A program made the translations under genes and the position numbers. From NCBI RefSeq assembly GCF_900108175.1, contig NZ_FNVO01000004.1:434001-498000 (forward strand): 64,000 nt of DNA. Direction: 5' to 3'. This DNA comes from Thermomonospora echinospora (GTDB taxonomy: Bacteria; Actinomycetota; Actinomycetes; Streptosporangiales; Streptosporangiaceae). Under the pieces are notes generated by a model that was given only the letters and a program-made list of their open reading frames with translations, made no database searches and had not been told where the DNA came from. Numbering within the stretch: the stretch's first letter is position 1; every line of letters begins with the position of its first letter. Positions 47,529 through 57,955 of the stretch are shown piece after piece.

Positions 47529-48562
47529 CGGAGCGCAGCGGCGGCGCCCCGGATCCTGCGGATTCCCCGGCCGGTGGCGGTGATGCCGGAACGGCACAGC
47601 CGGCGCCCGCGTTCTGGAACCTGGCCGCGGTGCGCCGCAGCGACGCGGTGGTGGAGGCGCTGGCCACCCGCCGCGCCCTGCCCGCCGACCCGGCCGACGG
47701 CGCTGGCATCGCCGATCTCCTCGATCCCGCCGCCGCGGCCGGCCCCGCCGACCTGGCCGGATGGCAGAACGACCCGGCCGCCAGACTGCTGCGGGCGTTG
47801 ATCGCCGATGTGGACGCCGGTGCGCCGGAACCACTCGACCACCGCCGGTCCTGCCGCCCGCCGGAGCAGCACGTCCCGCCGGGGCGGCACCCGCGGGCGG
47901 GCGGGCCGGACGACGAGCCGGGACCGGGCGGCGGACAGCGCCGCGGCTCGCGCGTGATCGTCCTGCTCGGTGTGGTCGGGCCGCTGCTGACCGGGGTGTT
48001 GGCCACTACCGGGGTGGCCGCCGCCCAGAGCGGGCTGGCCGAGCGGCCGGGGCCCGGATCGGGCGCCGGGGAACGGGCGGATCGGGGGCGGGAGCCCCAG
48101 GCCGGGGCGCGGTCCGGCGGTGAGCGGCCGGACGCCGCACCGGTGAGGGGCGGCACCCCCTTGGCCGCCGTGCACGGCACCGGGTGGACCTGGCCCCAGG
48201 CACGGCCCGTCATGGCCCGCGAGCGACGCGATGACGAGAAGGCGTCCGGCCAGGGGCGGGACGACCGCAAGGCCCCCCGACGCCTCCCGCCACGCACGAG
48301 CGAGCCGCCGGCGGCGGATCCGTGGCAGGAACGGTCCCCGGCGGGCGACCCCGGCGAGGACGAGCCCCGTGGCGCCGCACCGGAGCCGGGCGGCGCCCGG
48401 CCGTTCGTCCGGCCGCAGCCGCAGCCGCAGCCGCCGCAGACCCCGCAGGATCAGCCCGGGACGGGCGAAGACACGAACGACGAGCAGCCGACCGACCCGG
48501 ACGAGGCGAGCCCCGCCGCCCCCGCCGATCCCGCCGACCTGACCGGCCCGGAATCCCTGTGA
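47525..48562 (+). CDS. rsdA: Anti-sigma-D factor RsdA-like
   Basis: A 345-residue membrane anti-sigma factor. The cytoplasmic N-terminus has the SigD-binding motif [18 protein letters not shown] followed by LADLLDP-like and [11 protein letters not shown] helices. A single membrane helix is near residue 145 ([20 protein letters not shown]), followed by a long Pro/Arg/Glu-rich outer tail. Overlaps the sigma gene by TTGA, a sign of coupled, near-equal synthesis. Named by position and motif; the outer part is much longer and more disordered than in mycobacteria. Confidence 0.82.
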   Translation: MTERSGGAPDPADSPAGGGDAGTAQPAPAFWNLAAVRRSDAVVEALATRRALPADPADGAGIADLLDPAAAAGPADLAGWQNDPAARLLRALIADVDAGAPEPLDHRRSCRPPEQHVPPGRHPRAGGPDDEPGPGGGQRRGSRVIVLLGVVGPLLTGVLATTGVAAAQSGLAERPGPGSGAGERADRGREPQAGARSGGERPDAAPVRGGTPLAAVHGTGWTWPQARPVMARERRDDEKASGQGRDDRKAPRRLPPRTSEPPAADPWQERSPAGDPGEDEPRGAAPEPGGARPFVRPQPQPQPPQTPQDQPGTGEDTNDEQPTDPDEASPAAPADPADLTGPESL

Positions 48563-48657
48563 CGTCCCGGTAATCGGGAGCGTCCCGGTCGCCAGGGGGT
48601 GTCCCGGCGTGAACGGGCCGCCGTGGAACCCCTCGTGGAAACCGGAGCGCCCGGCCG

Positions 48658-50786
<2,129 letters not shown>

Positions 50787-50998
50787 ACGAGGCGGGTAGG
50801 AGACGGGTAGCCGGCGGGGCCCGGGGCTGAATCAAGGCCCGGCCGACGGGCGGTGGCCGGGGCCCCTCGTATCCGGATGAGGCACCCCCACCTGAGATGA
50901 TGCTCAGGGCACTCGGTCACAGCGATGCGGGAGCCTTGAGCTGACAGGATCGTTGAAGACGTCTGCGAGCGGGCCCGCGCGGTCTGGACTGAGGAGGC

Positions 50999-51031
50999 TT
51001 TCAAGATCGCGAGGAACGAGCGATCTTGAAA
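50999..51031 (+). promoter_or_regulatory. 12-bp perfect hairpin upstream of guaB3
   Basis: TTTCAAGATCGC (50999-51010) and GCGATCTTGAAA (51020-51031) are exact inverted repeats with a 9-base loop. It is AT-richer than its surroundings and lacks a following T run, so a regulatory RNA or protein-binding role is more likely than termination. Confidence 0.55.
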
Positions 51032-51069
51032 ATGACGAGGGAAGACCGCGCGTGCAAGGCCCGCGAGCC

Positions 51070-51088
51070 GTCGCGCCGGAGGCGCGAC
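51070..51088 (+). promoter_or_regulatory. Compact hairpin near the guaB3 start
   Basis: GTCGCGCC-GGA-GGCGCGAC is a perfect 8-bp stem with a 3-base loop, 21 bases upstream of the guaB3 ATG, where it could occlude ribosome entry. An ATG at 51090 opens an 11-codon frame (MNKSERNAHS) that overlaps the guaB3 start. Confidence 0.5.
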
Positions 51089-51108
51089 CATGAACAAGAG
51101 CGAGCGCA

Positions 51109-52227
51109 ATGCACACAGTTGAGATCGGGCGGGGCAAGAGCGGCCGCCGGGCGTACTCGTTCGACGAGATCGGCATCGTGCCGTCGCGTCGCACCCGGGA
51201 CCCGGAGGAGGTCAGCGTCGCCTGGCAGATCGACGCCTACCGGTTCGAGATGCCGCTGATCGTGGCGCCGATGGACAGCGTGGTCAGCCCGGCCACCGCG
51301 ATCGCCGTCGGCCGGCTCGGCGGGCTGGCCGTGCTCGACCTGGAGGGCCTGTGGACCCGCTATGAGAACCCCGAGCCGCTGATGGCCGAGATCGCCTCGC
51401 TGGACGACGTGCGCGCCACCCGGCGGCTGCAGGAGGTTTACGCCGAGCCGATCCAGGAGGAGCTGATCGGTCGGCGGATCGCCGAGGTCCGGGAGGCCGG
51501 CGTCACCGTGGCGGCCCGGCTGTCGCCGCAGCGCACCGCCCAGTTCCACAAGGCCGTGATCGACGCCGGGGTGGACCTGTTCGTGATCCGCGGCACCACG
51601 GTGTCGGCCGAGCACGTGTCCGGGCGGGCCGAGCCGCTGAACCTCAAGCAGTTCATCTACGACCTGGACGTCCCGGTGATCGTGGGCGGCTGCTCCACCT
51701 ACACCGCGGCGCTGCACCTGATGCGGACCGGCGCGGCCGGCGTGCTGGTCGGGTTCGGCGGCGGGTCGGGGCACACCACCCGCACCGTGCTGGGCGTGGC
51801 GGTGCCGATGGCCACCGCGGTCGCCGACGTCGCCGCCGCCCGCCGCGACTACATGGACGAGTCCGGCGGCCGGTACGTGCATGTCATCGCCGACGGCGGC
51901 ATGACCAACAGCGGCGACATCGCCAAGGCGTTCGCCTGCGGCAGCGACGCGGTGATGGTCGGCTCGCCGATCGCCCGCGCCACCGAGGCGCCCGGCCGCG
52001 GCCACCACTGGGGCAGTGAGGCGCATCACGGGGAGGTGCCGCGCGGCACCCGGCTGGAGCTGGGCACGATCGGGACGCTGGAGCAGATCCTGTACGGGCC
52101 GTCCCACGTCGCCGACGGTTCGATGAACCTGATCGGGGCGCTGCGCCGGTCCATGGCCACCGCCGGCTACACCGAGCTCAAGGAGTTCCAGCGGGTGCAG
52201 GTGGTCGTCGCGCCGCCGGCTCCCTGA
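51109..52227 (+). CDS. guaB3: IMP dehydrogenase-related protein GuaB3
   Basis: A 372-residue TIM-barrel protein of the IMPDH/GMPR superfamily without CBS domains (APMDSVVSPATAIAVGRLGG, VIADGGMTNSGDIAKAFACG). The catalytic loop reads GFGGGSGHTTRTVLG: the Cys that forms the covalent IMP intermediate in IMPDH is absent. GuaB3 proteins of this actinobacterial type keep the fold but their activity is not settled. The weak ribosome binding site and the leader hairpins suggest controlled expression. The order guaB-guaB3 is that of mycobacteria. Confidence 0.9.
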   Translation: MHTVEIGRGKSGRRAYSFDEIGIVPSRRTRDPEEVSVAWQIDAYRFEMPLIVAPMDSVVSPATAIAVGRLGGLAVLDLEGLWTRYENPEPLMAEIASLDDVRATRRLQEVYAEPIQEELIGRRIAEVREAGVTVAARLSPQRTAQFHKAVIDAGVDLFVIRGTTVSAEHVSGRAEPLNLKQFIYDLDVPVIVGGCSTYTAALHLMRTGAAGVLVGFGGGSGHTTRTVLGVAVPMATAVADVAAARRDYMDESGGRYVHVIADGGMTNSGDIAKAFACGSDAVMVGSPIARATEAPGRGHHWGSEAHHGEVPRGTRLELGTIGTLEQILYGPSHVADGSMNLIGALRRSMATAGYTELKEFQRVQVVVAPPAP

Positions 52228-52357
52228 CGTCCGTCCCCGCCGGGGCGCGACGGGTGACCTTCACCTGGCGCCGCCGACCAGTGGCCCGCACCGGATACGG
52301 TCCCTACTGTTGGGTAGGTAACACTTCGGACCATTCGGTTACGGGGGGACTTACGTG

Positions 52358-54091
52358 ATGACCGGATCGCCGATCACCGGACTGGGCAGTGCACGGCTGG
52401 GGCCCGCCGAGCGGGCCCAGGCTCTGGACCGGATGGCGAGTGAGGAGTTCGACGTCGTCGTCGTGGGCGGCGGCATCGTCGGCGCGGGCGCCGCCCTCGA
52501 CGCCGCCACCCGCGGACTCTCGGTGGCCCTGGTGGAGGCCCGCGACTTCGCCTCGGGCACCTCCTCGCGTTCGTCCAAGCTCATCCACGGCGGGCTGCGT
52601 TACCTGGAGCAGTACAACTTCGACCTCGTCCGTGAGGCGCTGACCGAACGCAGCCTGCTCCTGCAGCGCATCGCACCCCACCTGGTGCGTCCCGTCCCGT
52701 TCCTGCTGCCCACCACCCACCACGTCTGGGAACGCGGGTACCTGGGCGCCGGGGTGGCCCTGTACGACGCGCTGGCGTTCCAGATGGGCAGCACCCGGGG
52801 CGTCCCGCACCACCGGCACCTGACGCGCCGCAGGGCGCTCAGGCTCGCGCCGGCGCTGCGCAAGTCCTCGTTCACCGGGGCGATCCAGTACTGGGACGCC
52901 CAGGTCGACGACGCCCGCTACGTCATGACCGTGATACGCACCGCCGCCGAGTACGGCGCGCAGGTCGCCGCCCGTACGCAGTGCATCGGGTTCCTGCGCG
53001 AGGGCGAGCGCGTGACCGGCGTGCGGATCTTGGACCTGGAGTCCGGCCACAAGTCCGAGGTCCGCGCCCGTCAGGTGGTCAACGCCACCGGCGTGTGGAC
53101 CGACGACATCCAGGAGCTGGTGGGCGGACGCGGCCAGATCCACGTCAGCGCCTCCAAGGGCGTCCACCTGGTGGTGCCCAAGGACCGCATCCACTCCTCC
53201 ACCGGCATCATCCTGCGCACCGAGAAGTCCGTGCTGTTCGTCATCCCGTGGGGACGGCACTGGATCATCGGCACCACCGACACCGCCTGGAACCTGGACA
53301 AGGCCCACCCCGCCGCCTCCAAGGCCGACATCGACTACGTGCTGTCCAAGGTGAACGAGGTCCTGGTGACCCCACTGACCCCCGACGACGTCGAGGGCGT
53401 GTACGCGGGCCTGCGACCGCTGCTGACCGGTGAGACCGACGAGACCTCCAAGCTGTCGCGCGAGCACGTCGTCGCCCACCCCGTGCCCGGCCTCGTCCTC
53501 GTCGCGGGCGGCAAGTACACCACCTATCGGGTCATGGCCAAGGACGCCATCGACGCGGTCGTGCACGGCCTGGACCGCCGGGTCGCCGAGTCCTGCACCG
53601 ACCGCATCGCCCTGGTCGGCGGCGAGGGCTTCCCGGCCATGTGGAACTCCCGCCAGCGCCTGGCCGCCCGCTCGGGGCTGCACGTCGCCCGCATCGAGCA
53701 CCTCCTGCACCGCTACGGCACCCTGGTCGACGACCTGCTGGAACTGATCGCCGAACGTCCCGACCTGGGTAAACCGCTGACCGGTGCTGACGACTACCTG
53801 CGCGCCGAGGTGGTCTACGCCGCCACCCACGAGGGCGCCCGGCACCTCAACGACGTCCTGGCCCGCCGCACCCGCATCTCCATCGAGGCGTGGGACCGCG
53901 GCATCGGTGTCGCCCAGGAGGCCGCCGAACTGCTCGCCCCCATCCTGGGCTGGTCCAAGCAGCAGGTCGACCGTGAGGTGGAGTACTACCGCAAGCGCGT
54001 GGAGGCCGAACGCGACTCCCAGACCCAGGAAGGCGACCAGGAGGCCGACGCCCGCCGCCGCGGCGCCCCGGAGATCGTCCCCACGTACTGA
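52358..54091 (+). CDS. glpD: Glycerol-3-phosphate dehydrogenase (FAD, quinone-linked)
   Basis: Oxidises glycerol-3-phosphate to dihydroxyacetone phosphate at the membrane. The 577-residue flavoprotein has FDVVVVGGGIVGAGAALDAA (FAD dinucleotide site at about residue 29), SSRSSKLIHGGLRYLEQYNF, GVWTDDIQELV and HWIIGTTDTAWNLD. GGGGGGAC lies upstream; the codon before the ATG is GTG (52355) and could also serve. Not part of the guaB block in mycobacteria. Confidence 0.95.
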   Translation: MTGSPITGLGSARLGPAERAQALDRMASEEFDVVVVGGGIVGAGAALDAATRGLSVALVEARDFASGTSSRSSKLIHGGLRYLEQYNFDLVREALTERSLLLQRIAPHLVRPVPFLLPTTHHVWERGYLGAGVALYDALAFQMGSTRGVPHHRHLTRRRALRLAPALRKSSFTGAIQYWDAQVDDARYVMTVIRTAAEYGAQVAARTQCIGFLREGERVTGVRILDLESGHKSEVRARQVVNATGVWTDDIQELVGGRGQIHVSASKGVHLVVPKDRIHSSTGIILRTEKSVLFVIPWGRHWIIGTTDTAWNLDKAHPAASKADIDYVLSKVNEVLVTPLTPDDVEGVYAGLRPLLTGETDETSKLSREHVVAHPVPGLVLVAGGKYTTYRVMAKDAIDAVVHGLDRRVAESCTDRIALVGGEGFPAMWNSRQRLAARSGLHVARIEHLLHRYGTLVDDLLELIAERPDLGKPLTGADDYLRAEVVYAATHEGARHLNDVLARRTRISIEAWDRGIGVAQEAAELLAPILGWSKQQVDREVEYYRKRVEAERDSQTQEGDQEADARRRGAPEIVPTY

Positions 54092-54253
54092 CGGCCGCTG
54101 CCGACGGCCGTGGTGGCCCGCAGAGGCACTGTGCGATACCCCGTGACCGGATGCCGACCTCCTGGCCGGACCTGGCCTGTGTGTCTGATGACGCGGTGAC
54201 GTCGCGCCGCTCCTTCTAACCTGCCCGAAAACGGGGTGGAGGGGGGACGCCGG

Positions 54254-56308
54254 ATGAGGGAGCCGAGCCGCGCTTCTTTGATCAGGATCGCGGTGGTGCT
54301 CGTGGGCGTTTCCCTGTCGCTCATGAGCGGACTGGTGGTCAAGCCCTTCGAACAGTGGGCGCAAGGGCACCAGGGCTGGATCGTGGCCGGATTCGCGGTC
54401 TTCGTGGTGGTCCTCGTGCTGGCGGAGACGCGCTCGGGCGGGAAACCGGCCGCCGACCTCGACGCCGTCGCCACCGAGCTGGCGAACGTGGTGGCCGAGG
54501 AGTGGCGCACCGAGGCCGGGCTGCGGCGGCTCGACCGGCACCAGGGCCTGCTGGCGTTCACCTGGTCGCCGACCGGCAGGCCCGTCACCGACCGGCGGGG
54601 GCGCAGCAGCGTCGCCGACCGGGAGATGGCCGGCATCCCGGAGCTGGTCGACGCCTATCTGCGGGTGCCGTCCGGACGGCTGGCGATCATCGGAACCGCG
54701 GGCACCGGCAAGACCTCGCTGGCGCTGCTGCTCACCCTCGGGCTGGTCGAGCTCCGCCGGGCCGGGGGCTCGGGTCCGGTCCCGGTGAAGCTGTCGGTGG
54801 CGAACTGGAACCCCCGCCAGCAGGCCCTGCTGACCTGGATGCGGCAGGAACTGAGCGAGCAGTTCCTGTTTCTGCGCGACAGCGCCCAGTACGGCTCCAA
54901 CGCCCCCGGGCGGCTGCTGCAGTCGGGACGGATCCTGCCGGTGCTGGACGGCCTGGACGAGCTGGGCAGGAACGGCGCCGGCGCCGCCGTGCGGCGGGAG
55001 GGCATCCGGCAGATCCGGCTCGCCCTGGAGACACTGCCGGGCCTGATCGTCACCTGCCGTGCGGACCAGTTCGAGGAGGCGGTCGGGGACGGCGGTCCGC
55101 TGCCGGCCACCGCCGTGGTGGAGCTGCGCGGACTGGCGGCCACGGCGGTCATCGACTACCTGTCGGATGTGAACGGCGAGCAGGACCTGGCGCGCTGGGA
55201 ACCGGTCTTCCGCTCGCTGCGGGAGGACCCCGCCGGTCCGGTCGCCCGTGCCCTGTCCACTCCGCTGATGGTGGGCCTGGCCCGGGACGTGTACGAGAGA
55301 CGGAGCACCGATCCGGCGGAGCTGCTGGACACGGCGCGCTTCCCCGACGCCGACCGCGTCCAGCGTCATCTGCTGCGGGGACTGGTACCGGCGGTGTTCC
55401 ACGATCTGCCCGTCCAGGACCGGCAGGGCCAGTGGCACGGCGCCGACGCCCTGCGCTGGCTGACGTTCCTGGCCGCCGGGCTGACCCGGCAGGACGACGG
55501 CAACAGCATCCACTGGTGGGCGCTGCCGGCGATGGCGTCGCGCTCCCAGCGGACGGTGCAGGCGCTGCTGGGCGGGCTTCTCGTCGCCGCGACCGCCGGG
55601 CTCGGTTTCTGCGGGGTGTTCTGGCAGGTGCTGGAGCCCGGGTGGGCACTGCTGATCGGGGGCGTGGCCGCACTGGTCAGCGGGGTCCCGATGGCCTGGC
55701 GGTCCGCCGGCAATCTGCCGGTCCCCTCGGAACTGCAGTTCGGTGGCGGCAGGCGATGGCGGATCATGCTGCTGGGCAGCTTTCTGGCGGCGTTCCTGGG
55801 GAGCGTGGCCGGCTGGGTGCTGGACGGCCCAGGGCGCGGCCTCGTCGTGGGGGCGATCTGCGGCGTCCCCATCGCGGTCGTCTACGGCTGGGCGCAGCCG
55901 GACGCCACGGTGCGGGCGGCGAACCCGCGGATCCTGCTACGGCGCGACCGCAAGGTGGCGGTGTACTTCGGGGCCGCCTACGGGCTCACCAGTGGCCTGG
56001 CGGCGTGGTTGCTGCTCCCTCCCGGCATGGCCGTGGCCTTCGGTGTCTGCGTGGCGCTGTGCGGGGGGCTGCTGTACGGGCTTCCCTGGATCTTCGCCCT
56101 GGACTCGGGCATGACGGGCGTGGTCGCGTCAGTGCGCCTGTTCGTGTACGGCCTCCTGCTGGCTCCGCAGGGGAAGGCACCTTGGCCGTGGCGGCTGCTG
56201 CCCTTCCTGGAGGAGGCGCACCGGCGCGACATCCTGCGGCAGGTCGGCCCGGCCTACCAGTTCCGGCACGCCTACCTTCAGGATGCGCTGGCCGAGTCCG
56301 CCTCCTGA
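54254..56308 (+). CDS. Membrane-bound NACHT-type STAND ATPase
   Basis: A 684-residue protein. Two N-terminal membrane helices (LIRIAVVLVGVSLSLMSGLV, IVAGFAVFVVVLVLAE) are followed by a cytosolic NACHT-like module: Walker A IIGTAGTGKTSLALLL at about residue 144 and Walker B ILPVLDGLDELGR at about 230, with LIVTCRADQFEEAV as sensor region. From about residue 434 to 640 there are six or more further helices, and the tail ends AYQFRHAYLQDALAE. This architecture is widespread in Streptomyces and relatives. The NACHT clade includes phage-defence proteins, but here no effector or sensor domain is recognisable. The ATG at 54254 follows GGAGGGGGGAC. Confidence 0.88.
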   Translation: MREPSRASLIRIAVVLVGVSLSLMSGLVVKPFEQWAQGHQGWIVAGFAVFVVVLVLAETRSGGKPAADLDAVATELANVVAEEWRTEAGLRRLDRHQGLLAFTWSPTGRPVTDRRGRSSVADREMAGIPELVDAYLRVPSGRLAIIGTAGTGKTSLALLLTLGLVELRRAGGSGPVPVKLSVANWNPRQQALLTWMRQELSEQFLFLRDSAQYGSNAPGRLLQSGRILPVLDGLDELGRNGAGAAVRREGIRQIRLALETLPGLIVTCRADQFEEAVGDGGPLPATAVVELRGLAATAVIDYLSDVNGEQDLARWEPVFRSLREDPAGPVARALSTPLMVGLARDVYERRSTDPAELLDTARFPDADRVQRHLLRGLVPAVFHDLPVQDRQGQWHGADALRWLTFLAAGLTRQDDGNSIHWWALPAMASRSQRTVQALLGGLLVAATAGLGFCGVFWQVLEPGWALLIGGVAALVSGVPMAWRSAGNLPVPSELQFGGGRRWRIMLLGSFLAAFLGSVAGWVLDGPGRGLVVGAICGVPIAVVYGWAQPDATVRAANPRILLRRDRKVAVYFGAAYGLTSGLAAWLLLPPGMAVAFGVCVALCGGLLYGLPWIFALDSGMTGVVASVRLFVYGLLLAPQGKAPWPWRLLPFLEEAHRRDILRQVGPAYQFRHAYLQDALAESAS

Positions 56309-56964
56309 GCGGTTCTGAGGGCGGGCAGCCGGGCGGTGAGGCGGGCGGCGGCCCAGCAGGCGAAGGAGGCCGTCGCCAGGCCGGCGAGCATGTCGGCGAT
56401 GTAGTGCTGGTGGACGAACAGGGTGGAGGCGATGATCAGGGCGCACCAGGCGGCGACGTATCCGCCGATGCGCCGGTCGTGACGCAGCCAGTGCACGGCG
56501 ATGATCACCGAGAATCCGGTGTGCAGGCTCGGGAAGCAGTTGTAGGCGTTGTCGTTGCCGTAGACCATGCGCAGCAACCGGGAGAAGAGGTCGTCACCGG
56601 TGACCTCAGGGCGGGCCACGTGGGTCTGCGCGAAGACGTAGAACAGGTAGGCGACGACCATCAGCACGATGCTCGCGATCAGGGCCGACTGCGCCGTCCG
56701 CGTCGAGGTGAGCAGGAACAGCAGCAGGGTCAGCGGGCCCAGCGCCAGCGCCGACACATAGGGGATCACCATCTCCTCGACCAGCGGGATGTGCGCGTCG
56801 AGCGGGGTCTTGAGCGACCAGCGCGCCGGGCCCTCGTTGAGCGGGCCGTAGAGCGCGAAGAGCCCGCCGAGCAGTGCGACCAGCAGCACCGTCAGCAGGA
56901 CATCACGGCGTCCCTGCCGGTGAACACCCGATCTGAACGCATCGCGGCGGCTCCGCGTCGCCAT
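56278..56964 (-). CDS. PAP2 superfamily phosphatase / inositolphosphotransferase-like protein
   Basis: A 228-residue membrane protein with about six helices. The PAP2 catalytic motifs are seen in the order THVARP, NCFPSLHTGFSVIIAVHWL (Ser-Leu-His) and HQHYIADMLAGLA (His-Tyr...Asp). The order and CFPSLHT fit the Aur1/Ipt1-like branch of PAP2, which transfers or removes phosphate groups from lipids. Its C-terminus overlaps the convergent NACHT gene by 31 bases. Substrate unknown. Confidence 0.85.
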   Translation of the reverse strand: MATRSRRDAFRSGVHRQGRRDVLLTVLLVALLGGLFALYGPLNEGPARWSLKTPLDAHIPLVEEMVIPYVSALALGPLTLLLFLLTSTRTAQSALIASIVLMVVAYLFYVFAQTHVARPEVTGDDLFSRLLRMVYGNDNAYNCFPSLHTGFSVIIAVHWLRHDRRIGGYVAAWCALIIASTLFVHQHYIADMLAGLATASFACWAAARLTARLPALRTAQEADSASAS

Positions 56965-57036
56965 GTTGCCCCTTAGACCCGTGTGATCCGGTTGGGGACA
57001 GATTAGAGCGATGCGCCCAGATCGGTATGCATTTGT

Positions 57037-57738
57037 TCACATGGAGCGCGGCTGTCGCAGGGCGGGGCCGAGGATGAGGTCCAGGCCGGTGGCGTACAGG
57101 TCGGCGGGGACGCGGTCGGGGTCCAGCAGGTGCTGGGCGGCCAGGCCGAAGTCCATCGCCATGGCGAGGGCGGCCCGGTCGGCGGCCGGGACGCCGTCCA
57201 CGTCGGGCAGGTGGCGGGCCAGGCGGCCGCGGCGCTCCTCGTACCACTCGGCCAGCCGCCAGCCGGCCGCGTAGTCGCGCATCCCGTACAGCCAGAACTC
57301 CACCAGCAGCAGGGCCAGCAGCCGAGCGTCCTCGGTGCCGAGCCGGTGCCGGTAGCCCTCGCCGGCCCGCCGCAGCCGTTCGGCGACCGGCTGGTCGGTC
57401 TCGTGCAGCAGCTCGTGCACCTCGGTGCCGAACCTGGCGTGGGTGTAGTGCTCCAGCAGGGCCAGCAGCAGGTCTGTCTTGCCGGTGAAGTTGGAGTAGA
57501 CGGCGCCCTTGGTGAGCCCGGCGGCCGCCGCGACGTCGTCCAGCGACGCCCCGTGGACGCCGCGTTCGGCCCACAGCCGCTGGGCCGCCTGCAGCAGCGC
57601 CGCCCTGGTGTGCTCGCGGCGTTCGCGCCGCGCGCCGCCCGGTGGTGTCCCCTCGCGCGGCGGGCGTGCCCGCTGTGGCCCCTCCCGCTCCTGTGGCGCC
57701 CGCTGTGGGCCCTCTCGTTCCTGTTGCGCCCCGATCAT
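57037..57738 (-). CDS. TetR/AcrR family regulator
   Basis: A 233-residue repressor. After a basic N-terminal region with two QEREGPQRA repeats (27-bp units), the helix-turn-helix (GVHGASLDDVAAAAGLTKGA, VYSNFTGKTDLLLALL) spans about residues 57-90. The C-terminal ligand domain is of the usual helical type. The ATG at 57738 is preferred because GGGAGGGGAGAA lies just upstream; the frame is open further. It is divergent from the aldehyde dehydrogenase gene and is a candidate regulator of that cassette. Confidence 0.88.
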   Translation of the reverse strand: MIGAQQEREGPQRAPQEREGPQRARPPREGTPPGGARRERREHTRAALLQAAQRLWAERGVHGASLDDVAAAAGLTKGAVYSNFTGKTDLLLALLEHYTHARFGTEVHELLHETDQPVAERLRRAGEGYRHRLGTEDARLLALLLVEFWLYGMRDYAAGWRLAEWYEERRGRLARHLPDVDGVPAADRAALAMAMDFGLAAQHLLDPDRVPADLYATGLDLILGPALRQPRSM

Positions 57739-57909
57739 GCGGTTCTCCCCTCCCGCTCGCTGGGTGCTCATTCCGGGATACACCGCGAGGGCATGGTCAT
57801 TCCGCCGGTCGGGCACAAAGGGGCGCGCTGGAACGGTCCCTGGCCGGTTCCGGCATCCGGCGAGGAATGCCGCTGGAGCCAGGGGCCGGAGTCGGCGTGA
57901 TGTTGTGGT

Positions 57910-57921
57910 TACTTATGGGTA
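57910..57921. promoter_or_regulatory. Half-matching palindrome in the TetR/aldehyde dehydrogenase space
   Basis: TACTTATGGGTA has the outer dyad TAC-AT-GTA (four inner bases do not match). It lies 35 bases before the aldehyde dehydrogenase start in a locally AT-rich patch, so it could be an operator or part of a promoter. Weak evidence. Confidence 0.3.
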
Positions 57922-57955
57922 GTCAGAGGTGGCCAGGCGGTCATATGGTGCCTGC

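Larger units (their letters stand above)
50787..51108. other. 322-base guaB-guaB3 leader region
   Basis: No gene of normal size. It holds a 12-bp perfect hairpin (50999-51031) and a second, compact hairpin (51070-51088) before guaB3. A GC-rich stretch around 50808-50870 contains GGGGCCC/GGGCCCC blocks that could form a further hairpin. An 11-codon reading frame starts at 51090. Confidence 0.5.

Noticed and set aside
51090-51122. 11-codon frame MNKSERNAHS as a real leader peptide
   Set aside because: No ribosome binding site of its own and no conservation data; reported only as part of the leader finding.
52304-55513. A 1069-codon open frame on the minus strand across glpD and the NACHT gene
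   Set aside because: Antisense to two well-supported genes; long open antisense frames are expected at this GC content, and the translation is Gly/Ala/Pro/Arg/His-rich with no family motif.
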